Part shown: positions 1 to 5,853 of the stretch, piece after piece
Position numbering within the stretch: position 1 is the first letter of the stretch
Layout of the letters: each line of letters starts with the position of its first letter
Source of the DNA: Methanoregula sp.
GTDB lineage: Archaea > Halobacteriota > Methanomicrobia > Methanomicrobiales > Methanospirillaceae
DNA: 5,853 nucleotides
Assembly: GCA_003154335.1 (NCBI GenBank)
Contig: PMDE01000064.1
Location: 97,517 to 103,369, forward strand
Direction of reading: 5' to 3'
Notes under the pieces: model-generated
The model's database searches: none
What the model was told of the DNA's origin: nothing
What the model saw: the letters and a program-made list of their open reading frames with translations, nothing else
Made by a program: the position numbers and the translations under genes

Positions 1-1167
1 ACACAGGATGAACTGGTAAAATCAGCAAAAAAATGTACCCAGTGTGTTCTCTGCAGGAGGGCATGCCCCAATGATCTTCCTATCAACTATGCCGTGAAGG
101 CAGCAGCGCAGGGAAATCTGAGCGGTCTTGACGAGATTTATGATGACTGTGTCGGATGCGGGCGTTGTGAATCTGCGTGCCCGCAAAAAATTCCTGTTCA
201 TAGTCTCATCGTCGCTGCAGCGGAAAAGAAGACCCGGGAGGAGACCTATAAGATCAGGACCGGGCGGGGGCCTATCCAGGATCTCGAGATCCGAAAAGTA
301 GGAGGCCCCATAGTTCTGGGAGAAATTCCCGGCATTATCGCCTTTGTCGGCTGCGCAAATTTCCCCAAAGGTTCTCGGGAAGTTGCTGAAATGTGTATGG
401 AATTTGCAAAGCGGCGCTACATTGTCTGCACATCGGGATGTTCCGCGATCTCGGCCGGCATGTACCGCAATGAAGAGGGCAAAACTGCCTACGAGATGTA
501 TCCCGGATCTTTCGAAGCGGGTGGGATCGTGAATGTGGGTTCCTGCGTTTCAAATGCCCATATTTCTGGAGCAGCAGTTAAAATCGCAAGCATCTTTGCC
601 AAACGCCCGTTAAGGGGGAACTACGAAGAGATTGCGGATTATGTCTACAACCGTGTCGGTGCAGTCGGTGTAGCCTGGGGAGCGATGTCACAAAAGGCGG
701 TCTCGATTGCTGCCGGGTTCTGGCGGCTCGGAATTCCGGTCGTTGTAGGACCTCATGGGACAAAATACCGTCGTCTTCTTCTGGGGAGATCCGACAGGGA
801 CGAAGACTGGTATGTAACTGATGCCAGGACCGGGGATAAGGTATATGCCGGACCGGTTCCGGAACATCTCTTCTTTGCCGCAGAGACAAAGGAGGAAGCA
901 ATGGTCATGATCGCAAAGCTGGTGATGCGTCCGAATGACACCAGCAAAGGCAGGGCGATCAAGTTGACCAATTACATAGACCTGCACAAGCGCCTCATCG
1001 GGGGTATGCCCCAGGATATCAGCCTTTTTGTCCGAAAAATGTCGGATATCCCTCTAACGATGAAAGAGGATATTGAAAATATCCTGAAAAAGACGAGCTG
1101 GAACGAGCATGAGATCCCCGACCCGACGCTTCTTGCCCGGATGATCAGGAAATCCCGGGAGGCATGA
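1..1167 (+). CDS. cdhA: ACDS complex alpha subunit (Ni-Fe-S CO dehydrogenase), C-terminal half; 5' end outside window
   Basis: Catalyses reversible CO2/CO interconversion within the cytoplasmic ACDS complex. The frame is open from base 1, so the GTG at 94 is not the start; 388 residues are visible of a family length near 780-800. Visible residues 12-22 and 50-60 each hold C-x2-C-x2-C-x3-C, the two ferredoxin-type [4Fe-4S] sites found in archaeal alpha subunits but not in bacterial CooS. Three cysteines then sit in the motifs FVGCAN (C118), TSGCSA (C147) and VGSCVSN (C182). Their spacing (29 and 35) fits, from memory of the Methanosarcina alpha subunit, the three C-terminal ligands of the catalytic Ni-4Fe-4S C-cluster. 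The lysine of SQKAVSI (K232) is probably the conserved active-site lysine. The remaining C-cluster ligands and the inter-subunit cluster lie upstream and cannot be checked. The C-terminus (GPHGTKYRR, MRPNDTSKGRAIKL, IPDPTLL) is typical of the family. It ends in TGA just before cdhB. Family assignment is very secure. Confidence 0.97.
   Translation, partial: TQDELVKSAKKCTQCVLCRRACPNDLPINYAVKAAAQGNLSGLDEIYDDCVGCGRCESACPQKIPVHSLIVAAAEKKTREETYKIRTGRGPIQDLEIRKVGGPIVLGEIPGIIAFVGCANFPKGSREVAEMCMEFAKRRYIVCTSGCSAISAGMYRNEEGKTAYEMYPGSFEAGGIVNVGSCVSNAHISGAAVKIASIFAKRPLRGNYEEIADYVYNRVGAVGVAWGAMSQKAVSIAAGFWRLGIPVVVGPHGTKYRRLLLGRSDRDEDWYVTDARTGDKVYAGPVPEHLFFAAETKEEAMVMIAKLVMRPNDTSKGRAIKLTNYIDLHKRLIGGMPQDISLFVRKMSDIPLTMKEDIENILKKTSWNEHEIPDPTLLARMIRKSREA
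1157..1162 (+). promoter_or_regulatory. Shine-Dalgarno sequence for cdhB
   Basis: GGGAGG lies inside the last codons of cdhA. It is 1 base from the ATG at 1164, too close for normal use, and 10 bases from the in-frame ATG at 1173, which is long but workable. This is the reason the 1173 start is preferred for cdhB. Termination at the cdhA TGA (1165-1167) followed by re-initiation nearby is also possible. Confidence 0.6.
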
Positions 1168-1172
1168 AATCC

Positions 1173-1712
1173 ATGCCTCTCGCCGAGTCATGGCAGACTG
1201 CCGAGATCCCGGGCCCCAAAAAAGCGTCCCTGATTATCAAACCGGATATCGCAGATGCCATGATACGCCGGGCAAAACGTCCTGTGATGATCGTCGGTCA
1301 TGGAGCAGTTGAATATGAGGTCGAAGGTATAAAACTGATTGAATGCCTTATCGAACTTGCAAAAAAAGGGAAGATACCGGTTGTTGTGACCGCCAGTACC
1401 GCACGGGAGTTTCTCAACCGTGGTTTTACACCCTCTGCGCTTATGCCCGCGGTTGATATCGGTAACCGGCTTACTGATCCGACATGGAAGGGGCTGGATG
1501 GAAAAGATACGTATGATCTCGCAATCTTTGTTGGTCTCCCGTATTATATGGAATGGACCATCCTGTCCGGACTCAAGCATTTTGCGCCGTCCCTTAAGAC
1601 CATGACACTGGATTGCGTTTACCAGCCAAATGCCAGCTGGTCACTTCCGAACAGCACGATAAAAGACTGGGCAGCAAACCTCAGGGATATCGTGAAAAAT
1701 CTCGGGGATTAA
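1173..1712 (+). CDS. cdhB: ACDS complex epsilon subunit
   Basis: Small subunit that binds tightly to CdhA to form the CO dehydrogenase (alpha2-epsilon2) component. Family knowledge describes a Rossmann-like DHS-type NAD/FAD-binding fold, and a role in flavin or electron transfer has been proposed but is not firmly shown. The 179-residue product is close to the usual length of about 170. Recognisable family features are a beta strand and glycine turn in RPVMIVGHGA (residues 36-45), LTDPTWKGLDG (100-110), the YDLAIFVGLPYY strand followed by a helix (114-137), and the C-terminal QPNASWSLPN (151-160). There are no cysteine cluster motifs, as expected. An in-frame ATG at 1164 would add three residues and overlap the cdhA stop in an ATGA; the ribosome-binding site spacing favours 1173. 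TAA at 1710-1712 is followed 12 bases later by cdhC. Identification is secure; the exact start is not. Confidence 0.93.
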   Translation: MPLAESWQTAEIPGPKKASLIIKPDIADAMIRRAKRPVMIVGHGAVEYEVEGIKLIECLIELAKKGKIPVVVTASTAREFLNRGFTPSALMPAVDIGNRLTDPTWKGLDGKDTYDLAIFVGLPYYMEWTILSGLKHFAPSLKTMTLDCVYQPNASWSLPNSTIKDWAANLRDIVKNLGD

Positions 1713-1714
1713 AC

Positions 1715-1718
1715 GGAG
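1715..1718 (+). promoter_or_regulatory. Shine-Dalgarno sequence for cdhC
   Basis: GGAG in the 12-base gap between cdhB and cdhC, 6 bases before the ATG at 1725. It supports that start. It is much shorter than the site in front of cdhD. Confidence 0.7.
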
Positions 1719-1724
1719 TATACC

Positions 1725-3116
1725 ATGTTTGAGGACATTCCGGTGGAAGTCGGACTCGTTTACGAAGGTGAACGCATCCGTAAAAACGATATGCATATCG
1801 AACTTGGAGGTCCTTCCGTTAGTGAAAAGTTCGAGCTTGTCCGGGTAAGGGACAGTTGTGAGATCACCGATGGGCAGATAACCGTTACCGGGCCTGATAT
1901 CAGCGCCCTTGAAGAAGGCAGAAGCTATCCCCTGGGCATCCTTGTTGACATTTCCGGCGTGAAGCTGGAAAAGGACCTCGAAGGAGTTATCGAGCGGCGC
2001 ATTCACGAGTATTCCAACTATATCGAAGGATTCATGCACCTCAACCAGCGGTATGATATCTGGATCAGACTCTCGAAGAAGTCGTTTAAAAAAGGAGTAA
2101 CTTCATTTGTCCAGATCGGAAAGGTGATGCTCGAGCTGTTCAAGAACGAATTGCCATTCATAGAAAAGATCCAGATCACCTTCATAACCGATCCTGAAAA
2201 GATTGCCCCTCTCCATAACGAAGCTCTCCTGGTCTACGAAGCACGGGATGCCCGCGCCCGGGGGCTCGGTGATGAAGATGTCGATACCTTTTATGGCTGT
2301 GCCCTCTGCCAGTCGTTTGCCCCCACACATGTCTGCGTGATCACCCCCCAGAGATATGCGAATTGCGGGGCAATCAGCTGGTTCGACGGGCGGGCTGCCG
2401 CAGGAATCGATCCGAAAGGGCCTATTTACGCCATCGGGAAAGGCGAATGTCTCGATGCAGTCACCGGGGAATACACCGGGGTAAACGAGAGCGCAAAAAA
2501 ACGATCGATGGGCGAAGTCAGCCGCGTCCAGCTCTATTCGGCATTCGGTTATCCCCATACATCGTGCGGTTGTTTCGAGGGAATTGCATTTTACATTCCT
2601 GAAGTCGAAGGGTTCGGGATAGTTCTTCGTGGATTCCGGGATCTTACCGTCAACGGTCTTGGCTTTTCAACAATGGCGGATTCAACCGCTGGCGGACGAC
2701 AGGTTGAGGGATTTCATGGAATCTCGATTGAATACATGAGGTCAAGGAAATTCCTGGCTGCCGACGGAGGATACGACCGCGTTGTATGGATGCCACTCGA
2801 GACAAAGGAGCGGATTAAACCTTTCATTCCGGAACTGGTTTATGAGAAGATCGCAACGGAAAAAGATGCAAAGACTATTCCGGAGTTAAAAAAATTCCTG
2901 AACTCATGCGGACACCCTGTTACCACCCGGTGGGCCCCGGAAGATAAACCTGACGAATCAGGCATCCGGCAGGTTCAGATCTTTTCCGGAGGAGACATTC
3001 CCTTTACTTCCGGTGGAGTCCGGATAATCCTGAAGAACGCAAAGATCACTGCAGAAAAAGTGATCATCCGGCCACTGAAACCAAACGAACGACGGGGAGG
3101 TGATCCAGATGAATAA
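1725..3116 (+). CDS. cdhC: ACDS complex beta subunit (acetyl-CoA synthase, A-cluster protein)
   Basis: Forms or cleaves acetyl-CoA from a methyl group, CO and CoA at the Ni-Ni-[4Fe-4S] A-cluster. The 463-residue product matches the archaeal length of about 470. All six A-cluster cysteines are present: C192, C195, C204 and C214 in the FYGCALCQSFAPTHVC and NCGAISWFDGR region, and C281 and C283 in the SCGCF motif that holds the distal nickel. Their spacing of 3, 9, 10, 67 and 2 equals that of the Moorella enzyme (C506, 509, 518, 528, 595, 597). Residues after about 400 form the archaeal C-terminal tail, ending in a hydrophobic/basic stretch (GGVRIILKNAKITAEKVIIRP region, 430-450) and a GGDPDE end; the tail is thought to help hold the subunit in the complex. 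As is normal for archaea, the protein lacks the large N-terminal CODH-interacting region of bacterial AcsB. Its last codons overlap cdhD by 8 bases and contain the cdhD ribosome-binding site. Confidence 0.98.
   Translation: MFEDIPVEVGLVYEGERIRKNDMHIELGGPSVSEKFELVRVRDSCEITDGQITVTGPDISALEEGRSYPLGILVDISGVKLEKDLEGVIERRIHEYSNYIEGFMHLNQRYDIWIRLSKKSFKKGVTSFVQIGKVMLELFKNELPFIEKIQITFITDPEKIAPLHNEALLVYEARDARARGLGDEDVDTFYGCALCQSFAPTHVCVITPQRYANCGAISWFDGRAAAGIDPKGPIYAIGKGECLDAVTGEYTGVNESAKKRSMGEVSRVQLYSAFGYPHTSCGCFEGIAFYIPEVEGFGIVLRGFRDLTVNGLGFSTMADSTAGGRQVEGFHGISIEYMRSRKFLAADGGYDRVVWMPLETKERIKPFIPELVYEKIATEKDAKTIPELKKFLNSCGHPVTTRWAPEDKPDESGIRQVQIFSGGDIPFTSGGVRIILKNAKITAEKVIIRPLKPNERRGGDPDE
3096..3107 (+). 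promoter_or_regulatory. Extended Shine-Dalgarno sequence for cdhD
   Basis: GGAGGTGATCCA pairs without mismatch with the conserved archaeal 16S rRNA 3' end (TGGATCACCTCC). The GGAGG core ends 8 bases before the ATG at 3109, the standard distance, so it fixes that codon rather than the in-frame GTG at 3100, which lies within the site itself. The site is embedded in the last codons of cdhC and encodes its GGDP residues. Confidence 0.85.
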
Positions 3117-4344
3117 AAAAAACCATAAGAACCAACTGTTGGAAGACCAGGTGCTCAGGATCGCCCCGCAGATCCTTGAACTGCTCAAGAGTGTTCATCA
3201 GGTTGAGCTCGAAAACTTCACGATGGAAATAGGAGACCTCGAACTTTTTCTTCCTCTGGGAGACCGGATAGACAGAAGCGCCACCGGACCGGTCATTCCG
3301 GTTCCGTTAAAACCTGCCGAACTCATCCCTGATCATTTTGTTCAGCCGGCTGCAATATACCCCGGCAGAATCAGGGAAGTAACCCTTGGTGCCACAAAAA
3401 GCACCGGCGGTAGTCGTAAAAAGACCGTCACTATTGGCGGGGCGATTGCACCCGCTTACTCAGATTTTTCCAAAAAAGCGGTTCACTCTCCGGTAATTGC
3501 CCTTGATGTCTTTGACATGCCGGTTAACCTGCCGAAGGTTCTTAAGGAAAATGTCGCGGAGGTCATGGAAGACCCGGCCGAATGGGCACGGATGAACGTG
3601 AAAAAATTCGGGGCGGATATGGTCACCATCCACCTCATGAGCACCGATCCGTTGATCAAGGATACGTCACCTGACCTCGCGGCTAAAACCGTTGAAGATA
3701 TACTGCAGGCAGTCGATGTTCCCCTTATTATCGGCGGTTGCGGGGATCCAAAGAAAGATGCAGCGGTTTTTTTAAAAGTTGCTGAAATGGCTGAGGGGGA
3801 ACGGCTGCTGCTCAACTCAGCGACACTCGATATGGTTGGGGCCAAAACTCTCGAACCCGTCGCAACTGCAGCACGTGAGCACGGGCATGTTGTGCTGGCT
3901 TTTACCGGGCTTGAACTCAATAATGCAAAAGAACTGAACCGCCGTCTTTATGAATATCTCCCGCCGGAACAGATCGTAATGGATCTCACCACGGTCGCAC
4001 TTGGTTACGGCCTTGAGTACTCCTTTTCAATTCATGAACGGGCACGCTTTGCAGCTCTGATGGGCGACACCGAGCTGGCTCACCCGGTGATATCAGCATC
4101 AACAAATGCATGGGCTGCGCGTGAAGCATGGATGCAGATGGCACCGGAATATGGACCACGGGAACTCCGTGGCCCGATCTGGGAGACGACCAATGCACTT
4201 ACCCTTCTCCTGGCGGGTATCGACCTGTTTATGATGATGCACCCTGCTGCGGTCCTCACCCTCAGAGAAATTATTCTCCGGCTGGGGTCTGACCTTCACG
4301 CACCGGGTGAGATGGATAATGACTGGGTGAGTGTGCGGATATGA
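3109..4344 (+). CDS. cdhD: ACDS complex delta subunit (corrinoid iron-sulfur protein, small subunit)
   Basis: Partner of CdhE in the corrinoid Fe-S methyl-carrier component, which moves the methyl group between the methylated pterin and the A-cluster. The 411-residue TIM-barrel protein shows family motifs in order: LGATKSTGGSRKKTVTIGG (residues 93-111), a barrel strand with IIGGCGDPKKD (207-217), MDLTTVALGYGLEYSFS (291-307), MGDTELAHPVISASTNAW (318-335) and ELRGPIWETTNALTLLLAG followed by DLFMMMHP (352-379). The N-terminal 60 residues carry the helix and acidic beta region (VELENFTMEIGDLELFLPL) seen in archaeal delta subunits. No Fe-S cysteine motif is present, as expected for this subunit. 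The start is set by the extended ribosome-binding site; a GTG at 3100 would add three residues but lies within it. The gene overlaps cdhC by 8 bases and cdhE by 4. No cooC-type ATPase gene precedes it, unlike Methanosarcina. Confidence 0.97.
   Translation: MNKKNHKNQLLEDQVLRIAPQILELLKSVHQVELENFTMEIGDLELFLPLGDRIDRSATGPVIPVPLKPAELIPDHFVQPAAIYPGRIREVTLGATKSTGGSRKKTVTIGGAIAPAYSDFSKKAVHSPVIALDVFDMPVNLPKVLKENVAEVMEDPAEWARMNVKKFGADMVTIHLMSTDPLIKDTSPDLAAKTVEDILQAVDVPLIIGGCGDPKKDAAVFLKVAEMAEGERLLLNSATLDMVGAKTLEPVATAAREHGHVVLAFTGLELNNAKELNRRLYEYLPPEQIVMDLTTVALGYGLEYSFSIHERARFAALMGDTELAHPVISASTNAWAAREAWMQMAPEYGPRELRGPIWETTNALTLLLAGIDLFMMMHPAAVLTLREIILRLGSDLHAPGEMDNDWVSVRI
4326..4330 (+). promoter_or_regulatory. 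Weak candidate Shine-Dalgarno sequence for cdhE
   Basis: GGTGA inside the end of cdhD, 10 bases before the ATG at 4341, matches only part of the 16S 3' end complement. With the ATGA overlap at 4341-4344, translation of cdhE probably relies at least partly on coupling to cdhD. Confidence 0.35.
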
Positions 4345-5786
4345 CCCCCTCACAACCTTTGCAGGGGAAGAAGAAAAAGGGTATCCGGGAGATCAGCCCC
4401 ATTGATGTCTATAAACTCCTTCCCGGGACAAACTGCGGTGAATGTCATGAATCCAACTGCATGGCTTTTGCAACCCGTATCGTGAACGGGGAGCTGGTGA
4501 TCGGTGATTGTCCACCTCTCCTGTCTGAAGAAAATGCCAGGACATATAAAGAACTCGCAGTTCTTCTTGCACCAATGGTGTCTGTTGTTACTATCGGCAG
4601 CGATGCCCATCACATCACTCTCGGCGGAAAATACGTACTCCAGCGCCATGAATTCACCTATCACAACCCGTCGCCTGTTGTTATCGATGTGCATGACCTG
4701 ATGTCCGAAGCAGAATTGCTTGACCGGGTCAGGCAGATCGAACAATTTTCGTACAATTATATAGGCAGAAAACTCGTGCTAGATGGCATCGCGATCCGTT
4801 CCACATCCCATGACCCGGATATATTTAAAAAAGCGGTGAAAAATGTTGCCCGGAACAGTGATTATCCCCTGGTTCTCTGTTCTTTTGAGCCGGCTGTACT
4901 GGAAGCAGGAATCTCAGAGATCCCAGACAGGCACCCGCTGCTCTACGCTGCCAATCATGAGAACTGGAAGATTATGGCCGACCTCTCACTGGCATATAAC
5001 GCCCCTCTTGCGGTCTATGCTCCCAATGATCTCCCGCTGATGAGATCGCTGGTAAAGACACTTCTCCAGTGCGGTGTCAATGACCTTGTTCTTGACCCGG
5101 GCACCTTTACGGAAAATGGGCTCCCTGACACGATCAATAATTTTTCCCTGATCCGGACGCAGGCATGCCGGAATAATGACGAACTCTTTGGGTTCCCGCT
5201 CCTGGGCAGTCCTATATCGGTCTGGGCGGGGGGTGAGATTTCGGATGACGTCCTGAAATGGAGAGAGTCGGTGACTGCATCGATGCTCCTTTCCCGGTAC
5301 GCGGATATGCTTATAATGCATAGTCTTGACGGCTGGGTGCTGCTCCCCCAGTTAATCTGGCGGTTCAATCTCTATACTGACCCGAGAAAACCTGTATCAG
5401 TAGAAGGGGGGGTAAAAATTTTCGGGAGCCCGGGACGGGATTCACCGGTTCTTATTACTACCAACTATGCCCTGACCTACTTCACCGTAGAATCTGATAT
5501 CAAATCTGCAAACATCGATTGCTTTCTCGTAGTCGCCGATACCGGGGGCATCAGCGTCGAGAGCGCAGTCGCCGGAAGAATATTTACTGCTGATTCGATT
5601 GCTTTATCGCTGAAACAATACGATGTCCAGAGTTTTGTTAACCACAAAACCCTCATCCTCCCGGGTCTTGCGGCTAGGATCAGTGGAGAGACTGAAGATA
5701 CAACCGGCTGGAAGATCCTCGTCGGCCCAAAGGATTCTTCGCGATTATCCCCGTATCTCCGTGAGCACTGGCCACCGGAATCATAA
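4341..5786 (+). CDS. cdhE: ACDS complex gamma subunit (corrinoid iron-sulfur protein, large subunit)
   Basis: Carries the [4Fe-4S] cluster and corrinoid of the methyl-transfer component and, with CdhD, exchanges methyl groups with tetrahydro(sarcina/methano)pterin and the A-cluster. The 481-residue product has the family's three parts. The N-terminal cluster domain has C32, C35, C40 and C57 (C-x2-C-x4-C-x16-C, LLPGTNCGEC...NCMAF...GDCPPL). A TIM barrel follows from about 80 to 350 (LVLDGIAIR, LLYAANHENWK, DLVLDPGTF, YADMLIMHSLDGW, YTDPRKPVSVEGG). The C-terminal corrinoid-binding domain from about 360 includes TTNYALTYFTVESD (373-386), LPGLAARISGETEDTTGW (440-457) and the typical end VGPKDSSRL...HWPPES. 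A lysine-rich leader of some 17 residues (GKKKKGIRE) precedes the usual start of the cluster domain. ATG 4341 is the only ATG upstream of the conserved region, and it overlaps the cdhD stop as ATGA. The frame is intact to TAA at 5784-5786. Confidence 0.97.
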   Translation: MTPSQPLQGKKKKGIREISPIDVYKLLPGTNCGECHESNCMAFATRIVNGELVIGDCPPLLSEENARTYKELAVLLAPMVSVVTIGSDAHHITLGGKYVLQRHEFTYHNPSPVVIDVHDLMSEAELLDRVRQIEQFSYNYIGRKLVLDGIAIRSTSHDPDIFKKAVKNVARNSDYPLVLCSFEPAVLEAGISEIPDRHPLLYAANHENWKIMADLSLAYNAPLAVYAPNDLPLMRSLVKTLLQCGVNDLVLDPGTFTENGLPDTINNFSLIRTQACRNNDELFGFPLLGSPISVWAGGEISDDVLKWRESVTASMLLSRYADMLIMHSLDGWVLLPQLIWRFNLYTDPRKPVSVEGGVKIFGSPGRDSPVLITTNYALTYFTVESDIKSANIDCFLVVADTGGISVESAVAGRIFTADSIALSLKQYDVQSFVNHKTLILPGLAARISGETEDTTGWKILVGPKDSSRLSPYLREHWPPES

Positions 5787-5853
5787 CATTCAAAGACCAT
5801 TATTGCCTCCCCTACCCTGGGTAGAAAGCCGACATTCCATCCGATTCCCGCAT
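5787..5853. other. Non-coding end of window downstream of cdhE
   Basis: These 67 bases hold no supported gene. No run of thymines of the kind that ends archaeal transcripts is obvious, so the operon may continue or terminate beyond the window. The only structure noticed is the short inverted repeat listed separately. Confidence 0.6.
5812..5824. repeat. Short perfect inverted repeat 26 bases after cdhE
   Basis: CTACCC and GGGTAG are separated by a single T. As RNA it could form a 5-bp stem with a 3-base loop. It could be a weak hairpin after the cdhE stop or a small protein-binding palindrome. No T-run follows, so an intrinsic terminator role is not supported, and a repeat of this size can arise by chance. 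Confidence 0.35.

Noticed and set aside
94..96. GTG as the start codon of the first gene.
   Set aside because: The same frame is open back to base 1 and encodes the first ferredoxin cluster motif (C-x2-C-x2-C-x3-C) upstream of this codon, so the gene begins outside the window.
547..1167. No cysteine in the last 206 residues of CdhA, which first looked like loss of the sixth, nickel-binding C-cluster ligand.
   Set aside because: The three C-terminal ligands are better assigned to C118, C147 and C182 of the visible protein (GCAN, GCSA, GSC). Their spacing of 29 and 35 matches what I recall for the Methanosarcina alpha subunit, so no ligand is missing in the part that can be seen.
2103..2558. 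Minus-strand frame of 151 codons opposite cdhC, the longest of the antisense frames.
   Set aside because: It mirrors the codon bias of cdhC, lies opposite its conserved A-cluster region, and has no recognisable protein features.
1015..5501. Repeated GATATC palindromes: eight in the window, when about one or two would be expected by chance.
   Set aside because: All eight fall in frame as GAT-ATC (Asp-Ile) codon pairs, so codon preference and protein composition explain them; they are not regularly spaced.
5477..5800. Minus-strand frame of 107 codons starting at 5800, with GGGGAGG (5812-5806) five bases before its ATG.
   Set aside because: Apart from its first few codons it lies entirely opposite the conserved corrinoid domain of cdhE, and its translation resembles no family I know. 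The purine-rich match is short enough to be chance. An antisense transcript cannot be excluded from sequence alone.
1..5853. CRISPR arrays, tRNA or rRNA genes, insertion sequences and attachment sites.
   Set aside because: Nothing of the kind was seen; the window is almost wholly occupied by five co-directional ACDS genes.

Overview
The window is one stretch of a methanogenic archaeon's chromosome carrying the acetyl-CoA decarbonylase/synthase (ACDS, archaeal CODH/ACS) operon. All genes lie on the + strand and coding density is near 99%. The archaeal-type Cdh subunits, moderate G+C (about half by eye), strong Shine-Dalgarno sequences and the order cdhA-cdhB-cdhC-cdhD-cdhE point to a methanogenic euryarchaeon. 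The lack of a cooC-type ATPase gene between cdhC and cdhD differs from the Methanosarcina layout and makes me lean towards Methanomicrobiales (a Methanoregula or Methanosphaerula-like organism). That taxon is an inference.

Layout: 1-1167 is the C-terminal half of cdhA (alpha subunit, Ni-Fe-S CO dehydrogenase), whose start lies before the window. 1173-1712 is cdhB (epsilon; an upstream in-frame ATG at 1164 is the alternative start). 1725-3116 is cdhC (beta, acetyl-CoA synthase with the A-cluster). 3109-4344 is cdhD (delta, small corrinoid Fe-S protein subunit). 4341-5786 is cdhE (gamma, large corrinoid Fe-S protein subunit). The last 67 bases (5787-5853) hold no gene I can support, only a short inverted repeat. 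No promoter is visible because the 5' end of the operon is outside the window.

How the genes work together: CdhA with CdhB interconverts CO2 and CO, with electrons passing through the ferredoxin-like clusters. CdhD and CdhE carry the methyl group on a corrinoid, exchanging it with methyl-tetrahydro(sarcina/methano)pterin. CdhC joins methyl, CO and CoA into acetyl-CoA, or splits it. In a hydrogenotrophic methanogen the expected direction is acetyl-CoA synthesis for carbon fixation. In an acetoclastic one it would be cleavage. The sequence alone does not decide this.

All metal-ligand cysteines that can be checked here are present, and the five reading frames are intact. Junctions are extremely tight: two or three of the four overlap. 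I found no undescribed system. The points worth a second look are the missing cooC between cdhC and cdhD, an unusually long (12-base) match to the 16S 3' end ahead of cdhD, the unclear cdhB start, and the small palindrome after cdhE.
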